DNA from: Petrolisthes cinctipes | Lineage: Eukaryota; Arthropoda; Malacostraca; Decapoda; Porcellanidae | DNA: 64,000 nucleotides | Assembly: GCA_033782935.1 (NCBI GenBank) | Contig: JAWQEG010001234.1 | Span: 752,501-816,500 of the forward strand | Direction of reading: 5' to 3' | Shown: one piece after another, positions 50,431 to 63,583 of the stretch | How the letters are laid out: each line of letters starts with the position of its first letter | Position numbering within the stretch: the stretch's first letter is position 1 | Program-made: the position numbers and the translations under genes | The notes under the pieces: model-generated | The model's input: only the letters and a program-made list of their open reading frames with translations | Told to the model about the DNA's origin: nothing | Database searches by the model: none

Positions 50431-51962
50431 ACCGAAAAATCGATATTTTTGGGTCCCAGAAGCGATCTGTACATGCCTACTCCGTGTTAGAGTATTTTCA
50501 AAATACAGGCCCAAAACATGCTGAAAATCGATATTTTAGGTGACCAAAGTCAATATGTGTATGCATCTTCTGCATCCGTTTATATCCCAAATTCAACCTT
50601 CAAACACCCGAAAATTCGATATTTTGGGATCCCAGAAGTGATCTGTACATGCCTACTTAGTGCTAGAATATTTTCAAAATATAGGCCCAAAACATGCTAA
50701 AAATCGATATTTTATGTGCCCAAAGGCGATATATATTAACATTCAGGCCAAAAACACCCGAAAATTCGATATTTTGGGGTCCCAGAAGCGAACTGTACAT
50801 GCCTACTCCGTGTTAGAGTATTTAAAAAAAAAAGGCCCAAAACATAGTGAAAATCGATCTTTTATGTGCCCAAAAGTCGATATGTGCATGCATCTTCTGT
50901 ACCCGTTTATATCTCAAATTCAGGTTCCAAACACCCGAAAATTCGATATTTTGGGGTCCCAGAAGCGATCTGTAACATGCCTACTCAGATACAGACCCAA
51001 AACATGCTGAAAATCGATATTTTAGGTGCCCAAAGTCAATGTGTATGCATCTTCTGCACCCGTTTATATATTAAATTCAACCTCAAAATACCCGAAAATT
51101 CGATATTTTTGGGTCCCAGAAGCGATCTGTACATGTCTACTCAGTGCTAGAATGTTTTCAAAATATAGGCTCAAAACATGCTAAAAATCGATATTTTAAG
51201 TGTCCAAAGTCGATATGTGCATGCATCTTCAGTACCCGTTTATATCTCAAAATTAGGCTCAAAACCCCCGAAAATTCGGTATTTTTGAGTCCTAGAAGCG
51301 ATCTGTACATGCCTACTCCTAGTTAGAATGTTTTAAAGATACAGACCCAAACATGCTCAAAATCGATATTTAAGGTGCCCAAAAGTCGATATGTGCATGC
51401 ATATTCTGTACCCGTTTATATCTGAAATTCAGGCTCAAAACACCCGAAAATTCGATATTTTGGGGTCCAAGAAGCGATCTGTACATGCCTACTCAGTGCT
51501 AGAATATTTTCAAAATTTAGGCCCAAAACATGATAAAAATCGATATTTTAGGTGCCCAAAGTCGATATCTCAAATTCAGGCCCAAAACACCCGAAAATTC
51601 AATATTTTGGGGTCCCAGGAGCGAACTGAACATGCTTACTCCTTGTTAGAGTATTTTCAAAAAACAGGCCCAAAACATACTGAAAATCGATCTTTTAGGT
51701 GCCCAAAAGTCGATATGTGCATGCATCTTCTGTACTCGTTTATATCTCAAATTCAGGCTCAAAACACCCCAAAATTCGGTATTTTTTGGTCCTAGTAGCG
51801 ATCTGTACATGCCTACTCCTAGTTAGAATGTTTTCAAGATACAGACCCAAAACATGGTCAAAATCGATATTTTGGTTCCCCAAAAGTCGATATGTGCAAG
51901 CATCTTCAGTACCTGTTTATATTTCAAATTCAGGCTCAAAACACCCGAAAATTCGATATTTT
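50430..51962 (+). repeat. Last forward monomers before the orientation switch
   Basis: Diverged S, L, D and M monomers. Oddities are GGCGATATATATTAACATTC near 50,728 and an A-run at 50,823-50,832 replacing the usual TTTCAAAATAC. No gene is seen. Confidence 0.8.
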
Positions 51963-51982
51963 CTGGATACCTAATATATCGA
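51953..51982. other. Orientation-switch junction between the two arms
   Basis: A forward monomer runs normally up to TCGATATTTT (51953-51962). It is followed by ten bases that fit no forward monomer (51963-51972), then AATATATCGA (51973-51982), which starts reverse-orientation sequence. The two ten-base flanks are inverted copies of each other with one mismatch. The break therefore falls just after the CGATATTTT motif that both half-monomers share. Read on the minus strand, the spacer resembles a diverged continuation of the normal TTAGGTGCCC segment. This fits an inversion or fold-back event at a shared motif (inference). An assembly join is the main alternative. Confidence 0.85.
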
Positions 51983-54900
51983 TTTTTAGCATGTTTTGAG
52001 CCTAAATTTTGAAAACATTTTAGCACTGTGTAGGCATGTACAGATCGCTTCTGGGACCCAAAAATATCGAGTTTTCGGGTGTTTTGAAGTTGAATTTGGT
52101 ATATTAACGTGTGCAGAAGATTCATACACATATTGACTTTGGGCACCTATAATATTGATTTTCAGCATGTTTTGGGCCTGTAGGCATGTACAGATCGCTT
52201 CTGGGACCCCAAAATATCGAATTTTCGGGTGTTTTGAGCCTGAATTTGAGATATAAACGGGTACAGAAAATGCATGCACATTTTTACTTTGGGCACCTAA
52301 AATATCGATTTTCAGCATGTTTTGGGCCTGCATTTTGAAAATACTCTAACACGGAGTAGGCATGTACGGACGGCTTCTGGGACCCAAAAATATCGAATTT
52401 TCGGGTGTTTGGAGCCTGAATTTGAGATATAAACGGGTACACAAGAAGAATGCACATATCGACTTTTCGGCACCTAAAAGATCGATTTTCAGTATGTTTT
52501 AGGCCTGTATTTTGAAAGTACTCTAACACGGAGTAGGCATGTTCAGTTCGCTTCTGGGACTCCAAAATATCGAATTTGCGGGTGTTTTGGGCCTGAATTT
52601 GAGATATCGACTTTGGGCACCTATAATATCGATTTTCAGCATGTTTTGGACCTGTATTTTGAAAATACTCTAACACGGAGTAGGCAAATACAGATCGCTT
52701 CTGGGACACCAAAATATCGAATTTTCGTGTGTTTGGATCCTGAATTTGAGATATAAACGGGCATAGAAGTTGCATCCACATATCGACTTTTGGGCACCTA
52801 AAAGATCGATTTTCAGTATGTTTTGGGCCAGTATATTGAAAATATTCTAACAAGGAGTAGGCATGTACAGATCGCTTCTGGGACCCCAAAATATCGAATT
52901 TTAGGGTGTTCTGGGCCTGAATTTGAGATATCGACTTTGGGCACCTAAAATATCGATTTTTAGCATGTTTTGTGCCTATATTTTTTGAAAATATTCTAGC
53001 ACTGAGTAGGCATGAACAGATCGCTTCTGGGACCCCAAAATATCGAATTTTCGGGTGTTTTGAGCCTGAATTTGAGATATAAACGGGTACAGAAAATGCA
53101 TGCACATATTGACATTGGGCACCTAAAATATCGATTTTCAGCATGTTTTTGGGCCGGTATTTTGAAAATACTCTAACACGGAGTAGGCGTGTACAGATCA
53201 ATTCTGGGACCCAAAAATATCAAATTTTCGGGTGTTTTATGCCTGAATTTGAGATATGAACTGGTACAGAAGATGCATGCACATATCGACTTTGGACACT
53301 TAAAATATCGATTTTTAGCATGTTTTGGGCCTGTATCTGAGTAGGCATGTACAGATCGCTTCTAGGACCCCGAAATATCGAATTTTCGGGTGTTTTGAGC
53401 CTGAATTTGAGATATGAACGGGTGCAGAAAATGCATACACATATTGACTTTGGGCACTTACATAAAATATCGATTTTCTGCATGTTTTGGGCATGTATTT
53501 TGAAAATACTCTAACACGGAGTAGACATGTACAGATAGCTTCTGGAACCCAAAAATATCGAATTTTCGGGTGTTTTGGGCCTGAATTTGAGATTTAAACG
53601 GGTACAGAAGATGCATGCACATATCGACTTTGGACACTTAAAATATCGATTTTTAACATGTTTTGAGCCTATATTTTGAAAACATTCTAGCACTGAGTTG
53701 GCATGTACAGATCGCTTCTGGGAACCAAAAATATCGAATTTTCGGGTGTTTTGAGGTTGAATTTCAGATATAAACGAGTGCAGAAGATTTATACACATAT
53801 TGACTTTGGGCACCTAAAATATCGATTTTCAGCATGTTTTGGGCCTGTATCTGAGTAGGCTTGTACAGATCGCTTCAGGGACCCCAAAATATCGAATTTT
53901 CTGGGTGTTTTGAGGTTGAATTTTGGATATAAACGGGTGCAGAAGATGCATTCACATATCGACTTTTGGGCACCTAAAAGATAGATTTTCAGTATGTTTT
54001 GGGCCTGTATATTGAAAATACTCTAACACGGAGTAGGCATGTACAGATCGCTTCTGGGACCCAAAAATATCGAATTTTCGGGTGTTTTGGGCCTGTATTT
54101 GAGATATCGACTTTGGGCACCTAAAATATCGATTTTTAACATGTTTTGGGCCTATATTTTGAAAATATTCTAGCACTAAGTAGGCATGTACAGATCGCCT
54201 CTGGGACCCCAAATTATCAAATTTTCTGGTGTTTGGAGCCTGCATTTGAGATATAAACGGGTACAGAAGATGCATGCATATATCGACTTTTGGGCACCTA
54301 AAATATCGATTTTGAGCATGTTTTGGGTCTGTATCTTGAAAACATTCTAACTAGGAGTAGGCATGTACAGATCGCTTCTAAGACCCAAAAATACTGAATT
54401 TTCGGGTGTTTTGAGCCTGAATTTGAGATATAAACGGGTACAGAAGATGCATGCACGTATCGACTTTGGACACTTAAAATATCGATTTTTAGCATGTTTT
54501 GAGCCTAAATTTAGAAAAAATTCTAGCACTGAGTAGGTATGTACAGATCGCTTCTGGGACTAAAAAATATCGAATTTTCGGGTGTTTTGAAGTTGAATTT
54601 GGGATATAAACGGGTGCAGAAGATGCATAAACATATTGACTTTGGGCACCTATAATAATGATTTTCAGCATGTTTTGGGCCTGTATCTGAGTAGGCATGT
54701 ACAGATCGCTTCTGGGACCCAAAAATATCGAAATTTAGGGTGTTTTGAGCCTGAATTTGAGATATGAACGGGTACAGAAAATGCATGCACATATTGACTT
54801 TGTGCACTTACATAAAATATCGATTTTCTGCATGTTTTGGGCTGTATTTTGAAAACATTCTAGCACTGAGTAGGCATGTACAGATCGCTTCTGGGACCCA

Positions 54901-55779
54901 AAAATATCGAATTTTCGGGTGTTTTGAGGTTGAATTTGAGATATAAACGAGTGCAGAAGATTCATACACATATTGACTTTGGGCACCTAAAATATCGATT
55001 TTAGCATGTTTTGGGCCTGTATCTGAGTAGGCATGTACAGGTCGCTTCTGGGACCCCAAAATATCGAATTTTCGGGTGTTTGGAGCCTGAATTTGAGATA
55101 TAAACGGGTACAGAAGATGCATGCACATATCGACTTTTGGGCATCTAAAAGATCGATTTTCAGTATGTTTTGGGCCTATATTTTGAAAATATTCTAGCAC
55201 TGAGTAGGCATGTACAGTTCGCTTCTGAAACCCTAAAATATCGAATTTTCGGGTGTTTTGAGCCTAAATTTGAAATATAAACGGGTACAGAAGATGCATT
55301 CACATATCGACTTTGGACACTTAAAATATTGATTTTTAGCATGTTTTGAGCCTATATTTTGAAAACATTCTAGCACTGAGTAAGCATGTACAGATCGCTT
55401 CTGTGACCCAAAAATATCGAATTTTCGGGTGTTTTGAGGTTGAATTTGGGATATAAACGGGTGCTGAAGAAGCATACACATATCGACTTTGGTCACCTAA
55501 AATATCGATTTTCAGCATGTTTTGGGCCTGTATAATGAAAATACTCTAACATGGAGTAGGCAAGTGCAGATCGCTTCAGGGACCCCAAAATATCGAATTT
55601 TTGGGTGTTTGGAGCCTGAATTTGAGATATAAACGGGTACAAAAGATGCATCCACATATCGAATTTTGGGCACCTAAAAGATCGATTTTCAGTATGTTTT
55701 GGTCCTGTATATTGAAAATATTCTAACACGTAGTAGGTATGTACAGATCGCTTCTGGGATCCCAAAATATCGAATTTTA

Positions 55780-56344
55780 GGGTGTTTGGAGCCTGAATTT
55801 GATATCTAAAAGGATACAGAAGATACATGCACTTATCAACTTTTGGGCACCTAAAAGATCGATTTTCAGTATGTTTTGGGCCTGTATTTTGAAAATACTC
55901 TAACACGGAGTAAGGAAGTACAGATCGCTTCTGGGACCTAAAAATATCGAAATTTCGGGTGTTTGGAGACTGAATTTGAGATATAAACGGATACAGAAGA
56001 TGCATGCACAAATCGACATTTGGGCACCTAAAATATCGATTTTGGGCATGTTTTGGGTCTGTATCTTGAAACCAATCTAACTATGAGTAGGCATGTACAA
56101 ATCGCTTCTAGGACCCAAAAATACCGAATTTTCGGGTGTTTGGAGCCTGAATTTGATATCTAAAAGGGTACAGAATATACATGCACTTATCAACTTTTGG
56201 GCACCTAAAAGATCGATTTTCAGTATGTTTTGGGCCTGTATTTTGAAAATACTCTAACACGGAGTAAGGAAGTACAGATCGCTTCTGGGACCTAAAAATA
56301 TCGAATTTTCGGGTGTTTGGAGCCTGACTTTGAGATATAAACGG
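55780..56344 (-). repeat. 354-bp tandem repeat of two long monomers
   Basis: Sequence at about 55,780-55,990 recurs at about 56,134-56,344, 354 bp away (2x177). Shared private variants are TTGATATCTAAAAGG, CACTTATCAAC and GGAGTAAGGAAGTACAG. An M monomer lies between the matching parts. Confidence 0.82.
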
Positions 56345-59300
56345 ATACAGAAGATGCATGCACATATCGACTTTTGGGCACCTAAAAGATCGATTTTCAG
56401 TATGTTTTGGCCCTATATTTTGAAAATACTCTAACACGGAGTAGGCATGTACAGTTCGCTTCTGGGACCCCAAAATATCGATTTTGCGGGTGTTTTGGGC
56501 CTGAATTTGAGATATCGACTTTGGGCACCTAAACTATCGATTTTCAGCATGTTTTGGGCCTATATTTTAAAAATATTCTAGCACTAAGTAGGCATGTACA
56601 GATCGCTTTTGGGACCCAAAAATATCGAATTTTCGGGTGTTTTGAGGTTGAATTTGGGATATAAACGTGTGCAGAAGATGCATACACATATTGACCTTGG
56701 TCACCTAAAATATCGATTTGTAGCATGTTTTGGGCCTGTATTTTGAAAATACTCTAACACGGAGTAGGCAAGTACAGATCGCTTCTGGGACCCCAAAATA
56801 TCGAATTTTCGGTTGTTTGGAGCCTGAATTTGAGATATAGACGGGTACAGAAGATGCATGCACATATCGACTTTTGGGCACCTAAAAATATCGATTTTCT
56901 GTATGTTTTGGGCCTGTATTTTGAAAATACTCTAACACGGAGTAGGCATGTACAGATCGCATCTGGGACCCAAAAATATCGAATTTTCGGGTGTTTTGGG
57001 CCTGAATTTGAGATATCGACTTTGGGCACATAAAATATCGATTTTCAGCATATTTAGGGCCTGTAATTTGAAAATACTCTAACACGGAGTAGGCATGCAC
57101 AGACCGCTTCTGGGACCCAAAAATATCGAATATTTGGGTATTTTGAAGTTGAATTTGGGATATAAACGGGTGCAGAAGATGCATACACATATTGACTTTG
57201 GGCACCTATAATATTGATTTTCAGCATGTTTTGGGCCTGTATCTGAGTAGGCATGTACAGATCGCTTCTGGGACCGAAAAATATCGAATTTTCGGGTGTT
57301 TTGAGCCTGAATTTGAGATATCGACTTTGGGCACCTAAAATATCGATTTTTAGCATGTTTTGGGCCTATATTTTGAAAATATTCTAGCACTGAGTAGGCA
57401 TGTACAGATCGCTTCTGGGACCCAAAAATATCGAATTTCCAGGTGTTTGGAGCCTGAATTTGTGATATAAACGGGTACAGAAGATGCATGCACATATATG
57501 GTTTTTTGCACCTAAAAGATCGATTTGCTGTATGTTTTGGGCCTTTATTTTGAAAATATTCTAGCACTAAGTAGGCATGTACAGATCACTTCAGGGACCC
57601 CAAAAAATCGAGTTTTCGGGTGTTTTGAGCTTGAATTTGAGATATAAACGGGTTCAGAAGATGCATGCACATATCGACTTTGGACACTTAAAATATCGAT
57701 TATTAGCATGTTTTTAGCCTATATTTTGAAAACATTCTAGCACTGTGTAGGCATGTACAGATCGCTTTTGGGACCCAAAAATATCGAATTTTCCTGTGTT
57801 TTGAGGTTGAATTTGGAATATAAACGGGTGCAGAAGATGCATACACATATTGACCTTGGTCACCTATAATATCGATTTTCAGCATGTTTTGGGCCTGTAT
57901 TTTGAAAATACTCTAACGAGGAGTAGGCAAGTACAGATCGCTTCTGGGACCCAAAAATATCGAATTTTTGGTTGTTTGGAGCCGTAATTTGAGATATAAA
58001 CTAAGTACAGAAGATGCATCCACATATCGACTTTTGGGCACCTAAGAGATCGATTTTCAGCATATTTGGAGCTGTATCTGAGTAGGCATGTACAGATCGT
58101 TTCTGGGACCCCAAAATATCGATTTTTCGAGTGTTTTGAGCCTGAATTTGAGATATAAACGGGTACAGAAAATGCATGCACATATTGACTTTGGGTACCT
58201 AAAATATCGATTTTTAGCATGTTTAAAGCCTGTATTTTGAAAATACTCTAACACGGAGTAGGCATGCACAGATCGCTTCTGGGACCCAAAAATTTCGAAT
58301 TTTCGGGTTTTTTGAGCCTGAATTTGAGATATAAACAGGTACTGAAGATGCATGCACATATCGATTTTGGGCATGTTTTGAGTCTGTATATTGAAAACAT
58401 TCTAACTAGGAGTAGGCATGTACAGATCGCTACTAGGACCCAAAAATACCGAATTTTCGGGTGTTTTGAGCCTAAATTTGAGATATAAACGGGTACAGAA
58501 GATGCATGCACATATCGACTTTGGACACTTTAAATATCGATTTTGAGCATGTTTTGAGCCGATATTTTGATAAAATTCTAGCACTGAGTAGGCATGTACA
58601 GATCGCTTCTGGGACCCAAAAATATCGAATTTTCGGGTGTTTAGAGGTTGAATTTGAGATATAAACGAGTGCAGAAGATGCATACACATATTGACTTTGA
58701 GCACCTAAAATATTGATTTTCAGCATGTTTTGGGCCTGCATCTGTGTAGGAATGTACAGATTGCTTCTGGGACCCCAAAATATCAAATGTTCGGGTGTTT
58801 GGAGCCTGAATTTGATATATGAACGGGTACAGAAGTTGCATGCACTTATCGACTTTTGGGCACCTAAAAGATCGATTTTCAGTATATTTTGGGCCTGTAT
58901 TTTGAAAATACTCTAACACGAAGTAGGCATGTACAGATCACTTCTGGGACCCCAAAATATCGAATTTTCGAGTGTTTCGAACCTGAATTTGAGATATAAA
59001 CGGGTACAGAAGATACATGCACAAATCGACTTTTGGGCACCTAAAATATCGATTTTGAGCATGTTTTGGGTCTGTATCTTGAAAACATTCTAACTATGAG
59101 TAGGCATGTACAGATCGCTTCTAGGACCCAAAAATACCGAATTTTCGGGTGTTTAGAGCCTGAATTTGAGATATAAACGGATACAGAAGATGCATGCACA
59201 TATCGACTTTTGGGCACCTAAAAGATCGATTTTCAGTATGTTTTGGGCCTATATATTGGAAATACTCTAACACGGAGTAGGCATGTACAGATCGCATCTG

Positions 59301-59599
59301 GGACCCCAAAATATCGAATTTGCGGGTGTTTTGGGCATGAATTTGAGATATCGACTTTGGGCACCTAAAATATCGATTTTCAGCATGTTTTGGGCCTATA
59401 TTTTGAAAATATTCTAGCACTAAGTAGGCATGTATAGATCACTTCTGGGACCCCAAAATATCGAATTTTCGGGTGTTTTGAGCCTGAATTTGAGATATAA
59501 ACGGGTACAGAAGATGCATGCACATATCGATTTTGGACACTTAAAATATTGATTTTTAGCATGTTTTTTGCCTATATATTGAAAACATTCTAGCACTGA

Positions 59600-61190
59600 G
59601 TAGGCATGTACAGATCGCTTCTGGGACCAAAAAATATCGAATTTTCGGGTGTTTTGAGGTTGAATTTGGGATATAAACGTGTGCAGAAGATGCATACACA
59701 TATTGACTTTGGTCACATAAAATATCGATTTTCAGCATGTTTTGAGCCTGTATATTGAAAATATTCTAACACGGAGTAGGCAAGTACAGATCGCTTCAGG
59801 GACCCTAAAATATCGAATTTTCGGGTGTTTGGAGCCTGAATTTGAGATATAAACGGGTACAAAAGATGCATCCACATATCGAATTTTGGGCACCTAAAAT
59901 ATCGATTTTCAGCATGTTTTGGACCTGTATATTGAAAATACTCTAACACGGAGTAGGCATGTACAGATCGCTTCTGGGACCCCAAAATATCGAATTTTCG
60001 GGTGTTTTGGGCCTGAATTTGAGATATCGACTTTGGGCACCTATAATATCGATTTTTAGCATGTTTTGAGCCTATATTTTGAAAATATTCTAGCACTGAG
60101 TAGGCATGTAAAGATTGTTTCTGGGACCCCAAAATATCGAATTTTCGGGTGTTTTGAGCCTGAATTTGAGATATAAATGGGTACAGAAGATGCATGCACA
60201 TATCGACTTTTAGGCACCTAAAATATCGATTTTGAGCATGTTTTGGGTCTGTATCTTGAAAACATTCTAACTATGAGTAGGCATGTACAGATCGCTTATA
60301 GGACCCAAAAATACCGAATTTTCTAGTGTTTGGAGCCTGAATTTGAGATCTAAACGGGTACATAAGATGCATGCACTTATCGACTTTTGGGCACCTAAAA
60401 TATCGATTTTCAGTATGTTTTGGGCCTGTATTTTGAAAATACTCTAACACGGTGTAGGCATGTACAGTTCGCTTTTGGGCCACAAAATATCGAATTTTCG
60501 GGAGTTTTGTGCCTGAATTTGATATATCGACTTTGGGCACCTATAATATCGATTTTTAGCATGTTTTGGGCCTATATTTTGAAAATATTCTAGCACTAAG
60601 TAGGCATGTACAGATCAGTTCTGGGACCCGAAAATATCAAATTTTCGTGTGTTTTGAGCCGGAATTTGAGATATAAACGGGTACAGAAGATGCATGCACA
60701 TATCGACTTTGGACACTTAATATATCGATTTTTAGCATGTTTTGAGCCTATATTTTAAAAACATTCTAGCACTTAGTAGGCTTGTACAGATCGCTTCTAG
60801 GACCGAAAATTATCGAATTTTCGGGTGTTTTGAGGTTGAATTTGGGATATAAACGGGTGCAGAAGATGCAACACATATTGACTTTGGTCACCTAAAATAT
60901 CGATTTTGAGCATGTTTTGGGCCTGTATTTTGAAAAAACTGTAACACGGATTAGGCAAGTACAGATCGCTTCTGGGACCCCAAAATATCGAATTTTCGGG
61001 TGTTTGGAGCCAGAATTTGGGATATAAACGGATACAGAAGATGCATGCACATATCGACTTTTGGGCACCTAAAAGATCGATTTTCAGTATGTTTTGGGCC
61101 GTTATTTTGAAAATACTCTAACACGGAGTAGGCATGTAAAGTTCGCTTGTGGGACCCCAAAATATCGATTTTTCGGGTGTTTGGAGCCTG
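59600..61190 (-). repeat. 2,393-bp spaced higher-order block, copy 1 (inverted arm)
   Basis: Matches 61993-63583 at a constant offset of 2,393 bp. Shared private variants are GGGACCAAAAAATATCG, GGGCCACAAAATATCG, CGGTGTAGGCATG, GACCGAAAATTATCG, AGATGCAACACATATTG and GAGCCAGAATTTGGG. Confidence 0.9.
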
Positions 61191-61992
61191 AATTTGAGAT
61201 ATAAACGGGTACAGAAAATGCATGCACATATTGACTTTTGGGCACCTAAAATATCGATTTTCAGCATTTTTAGGTCCTGTATTTTGAAAATACTCTAACA
61301 CGGAGTAGGCATGCACAGGTCGCTTCTGGGACCAAAAAATATCGAATTTTCGGGTTTTTTGAGCCTGAATTTGAGATATAAATAGGTACTGAAGATGCAT
61401 TCACATATCGACTTTTGGGCACCTAAAATATCGATTTTGAGCATGTTTTGAGTCTGTATCTTGAAAACATTCTAACTAGGAGTAGGCATGTGCAGATCGC
61501 ATCTAGGACCCAAAAATACCGAATTTTCGGGTGTTTTGAGGTTGAATTTGAGATATAAACGGGTACAAAAGATGCATACACATATTGACTTTGGGCACCT
61601 AAAATATTGATTTTCAGCATGTTTTCGGCCTGCACCTGAGTAGGAATGTACAGATTGCTTTTGGGACCCCAAAATATCAAATGTTCGGGTGTTTGGAGCC
61701 TGAATTTGAGATATAAACGAGTACAGAAGTTGCATGCACTTATCGACTTTTGGGCACCTTAAAGATCGATTTTCAGTATGTTTTGGGCCGGTATTTTGAA
61801 AATACTCTAACACGGAGTAGGCATGCACAGGTCGCTTCTGGGACACAAAAATATCGAATTTTCGGGTTTTTTGAGCCTGAATTTGAGATATAAACGGGTA
61901 CAGAAGATGCATGCACATATCGACTTTGGACACTTAAAATATTGATTTTTAGCATGTTTTGAGCCTATATTTTGAAAAAATTCTAGCATCGA

Positions 61993-63583
61993 GTAGGCAT
62001 GTACAGATCGCTTCTGGGACCAAAAAATATCGAATTTTCGGGTGTTTTGAGGTTGAATTTGGGATATAAACGGGTGCAGAAGATGCATACACATATTGAC
62101 TTTGGTCACCTAAAATATCGATTTTCAGCATGTTTTGAGCCTGTATATTGAAAATACTCTAAAACGGAGTAGGCAAGTACAGATCGCTTCAGGGACCCCA
62201 AAATATCGAATTTTCGGGTGTTTGGAGCCTGAATTTGAGATATAAACGGGTACAAAAGATGCATCCACATATCGAATTTTGGGCACCTAAAATATCGATT
62301 TTCAGCATGTTTTGGACCTGTATTTTGAAAATACTCTAACACGGAGTAGGCATGTACAGATCTCTTCTGGGACCCCAAAATATCGAATTTTCGGGTGTTT
62401 TGGGCCTGAACTTGAGATATTTACTTTGGTCACATAAAATAACGATTTTTAGCATGTTTTGGGCCTGTATTTTGAAAATATTCTAGCACTGAGTAGGCAT
62501 GTAAAGATCGCTTCTGGGACCCCCAAATATCGAATTTTCGGGTGTTTTGAGCCTGAATTTGAGATATAAATGGGTACAGAAGATGCATGCACATATCGAC
62601 TTTTAGGCACCTAAAATATCGATTTTGAGCATGTTTTGGGTCTGTATCTTGAAAACATTCTAACTATGAGTAGGCATGTACAGATCGCTTCTAGGACCCA
62701 AAAATACCGAATTTTCGAGTGTTTGGAGCCTGAATTTGAGATCTAAACGGGTACATAAGATGCCTGCACTTATCGACTTTTGGGCACCTAAAATATCGAT
62801 TTTCAGTATGTTTTGGGCCTGTATTTTGAAAATACTCTAACACGGTGTAGGCATGTACAGTTCGCTTTTGGGCCACAAAATATCGAATTTTCGGGAGTTT
62901 TGGGCCTGAATTTGAGATATCGACTTTGGGCACCTATAATATCGATTTTTAGCATGTTTTGGGCCTATATTTTGAAAATATTCTAGCACTAAGTAGGCAT
63001 GTACAGATCAGTTCTGGGACCCGAAAATATCAAATTTTCGTGTGTTTTGAGCCTGAATTTGAGATATAAACGGGTATAGAAGATGCATGCACATATCGAC
63101 TTTGGACACTTAATATATCGATTTTTAGCATGTTTTGAGCCTATATTTTAAAAACATTCTAGCACTTAGTAGGCATGTACAGATCGCTTCTAGGACCGAA
63201 AATTATCGAATTTTCGGGTGTTTTGAGGTTGAATTTGAGATATAAACGGGTGCAGAAGATGCAACACATATTGACTTTAGTCACCTAAAATATCGATTTT
63301 GAGCATGTTTTGGGCCTATATTTTGAAAAAACTCTAACACGGATTAGGCAAGTACAGATCGCTTCTGGGATCCCAAAATATCGAATTTTTAGGTGTTTGG
63401 AGCCAGAATTTGGGATATAAACGGATACAGAAGATGCATGCACATATCGACTTTTGGGCACCTAAAATATCGATTTTCAGTATGTTTTGGGCCGTAATTT
63501 TGAAAATACTCTAACACGGAGTAGGCATGTACAATTCGCTTCTGGGACCCCAAAATATCGAATTTGCGGGTGTTTTGGGCCTG
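61993..63583 (-). repeat. 2,393-bp spaced higher-order block, copy 2 (inverted arm)
   Basis: Second copy of the block at 59600. Differences are isolated (TTTAGTCACC against TTTGGTCACC, AGTACAGATCTCTTC). The copies separate near 63,583 (61,190 in copy 1), where one continues GGTGTTTGGAGCC and the other GGTGTTTTGGGCC. Confidence 0.9.

Larger units (their letters stand above)
1..51962 (+). repeat. Satellite array, forward arm (head-to-tail)
   Basis: Continuous tandem satellite with every monomer in the same orientation. Landmarks recur once per monomer: CGAAAATTCGATATTTT, then GCGATCTGTACATGCCTAC, a TATTTTCAAAATA core, GGCCCAAAACATGCT, and ATCGATATTTTAGGTGCCC. Landmark spacing takes a few discrete values (147, 156, 176, 177 bp), checked at many places. 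The window opens inside a monomer, so the array continues to the left. No non-satellite stretch of 300 bases or more was found in this arm. Likely role is constitutive heterochromatin or centromere (inference). The family is not one I recognise. Confidence 0.97.

Noticed and set aside
51953..51982. Transposon insertion at the orientation switch
   Set aside because: Only ten bases separate the two satellite arms. There are no terminal repeats, target-site duplication or coding sequence.
52284..53201. 305-residue minus-strand open frame, the longest in the window
   Set aside because: It encodes the same repeated peptide and lies in the inverted arm, where the satellite's usual open strand is the minus strand. 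No separate gene signal is present.
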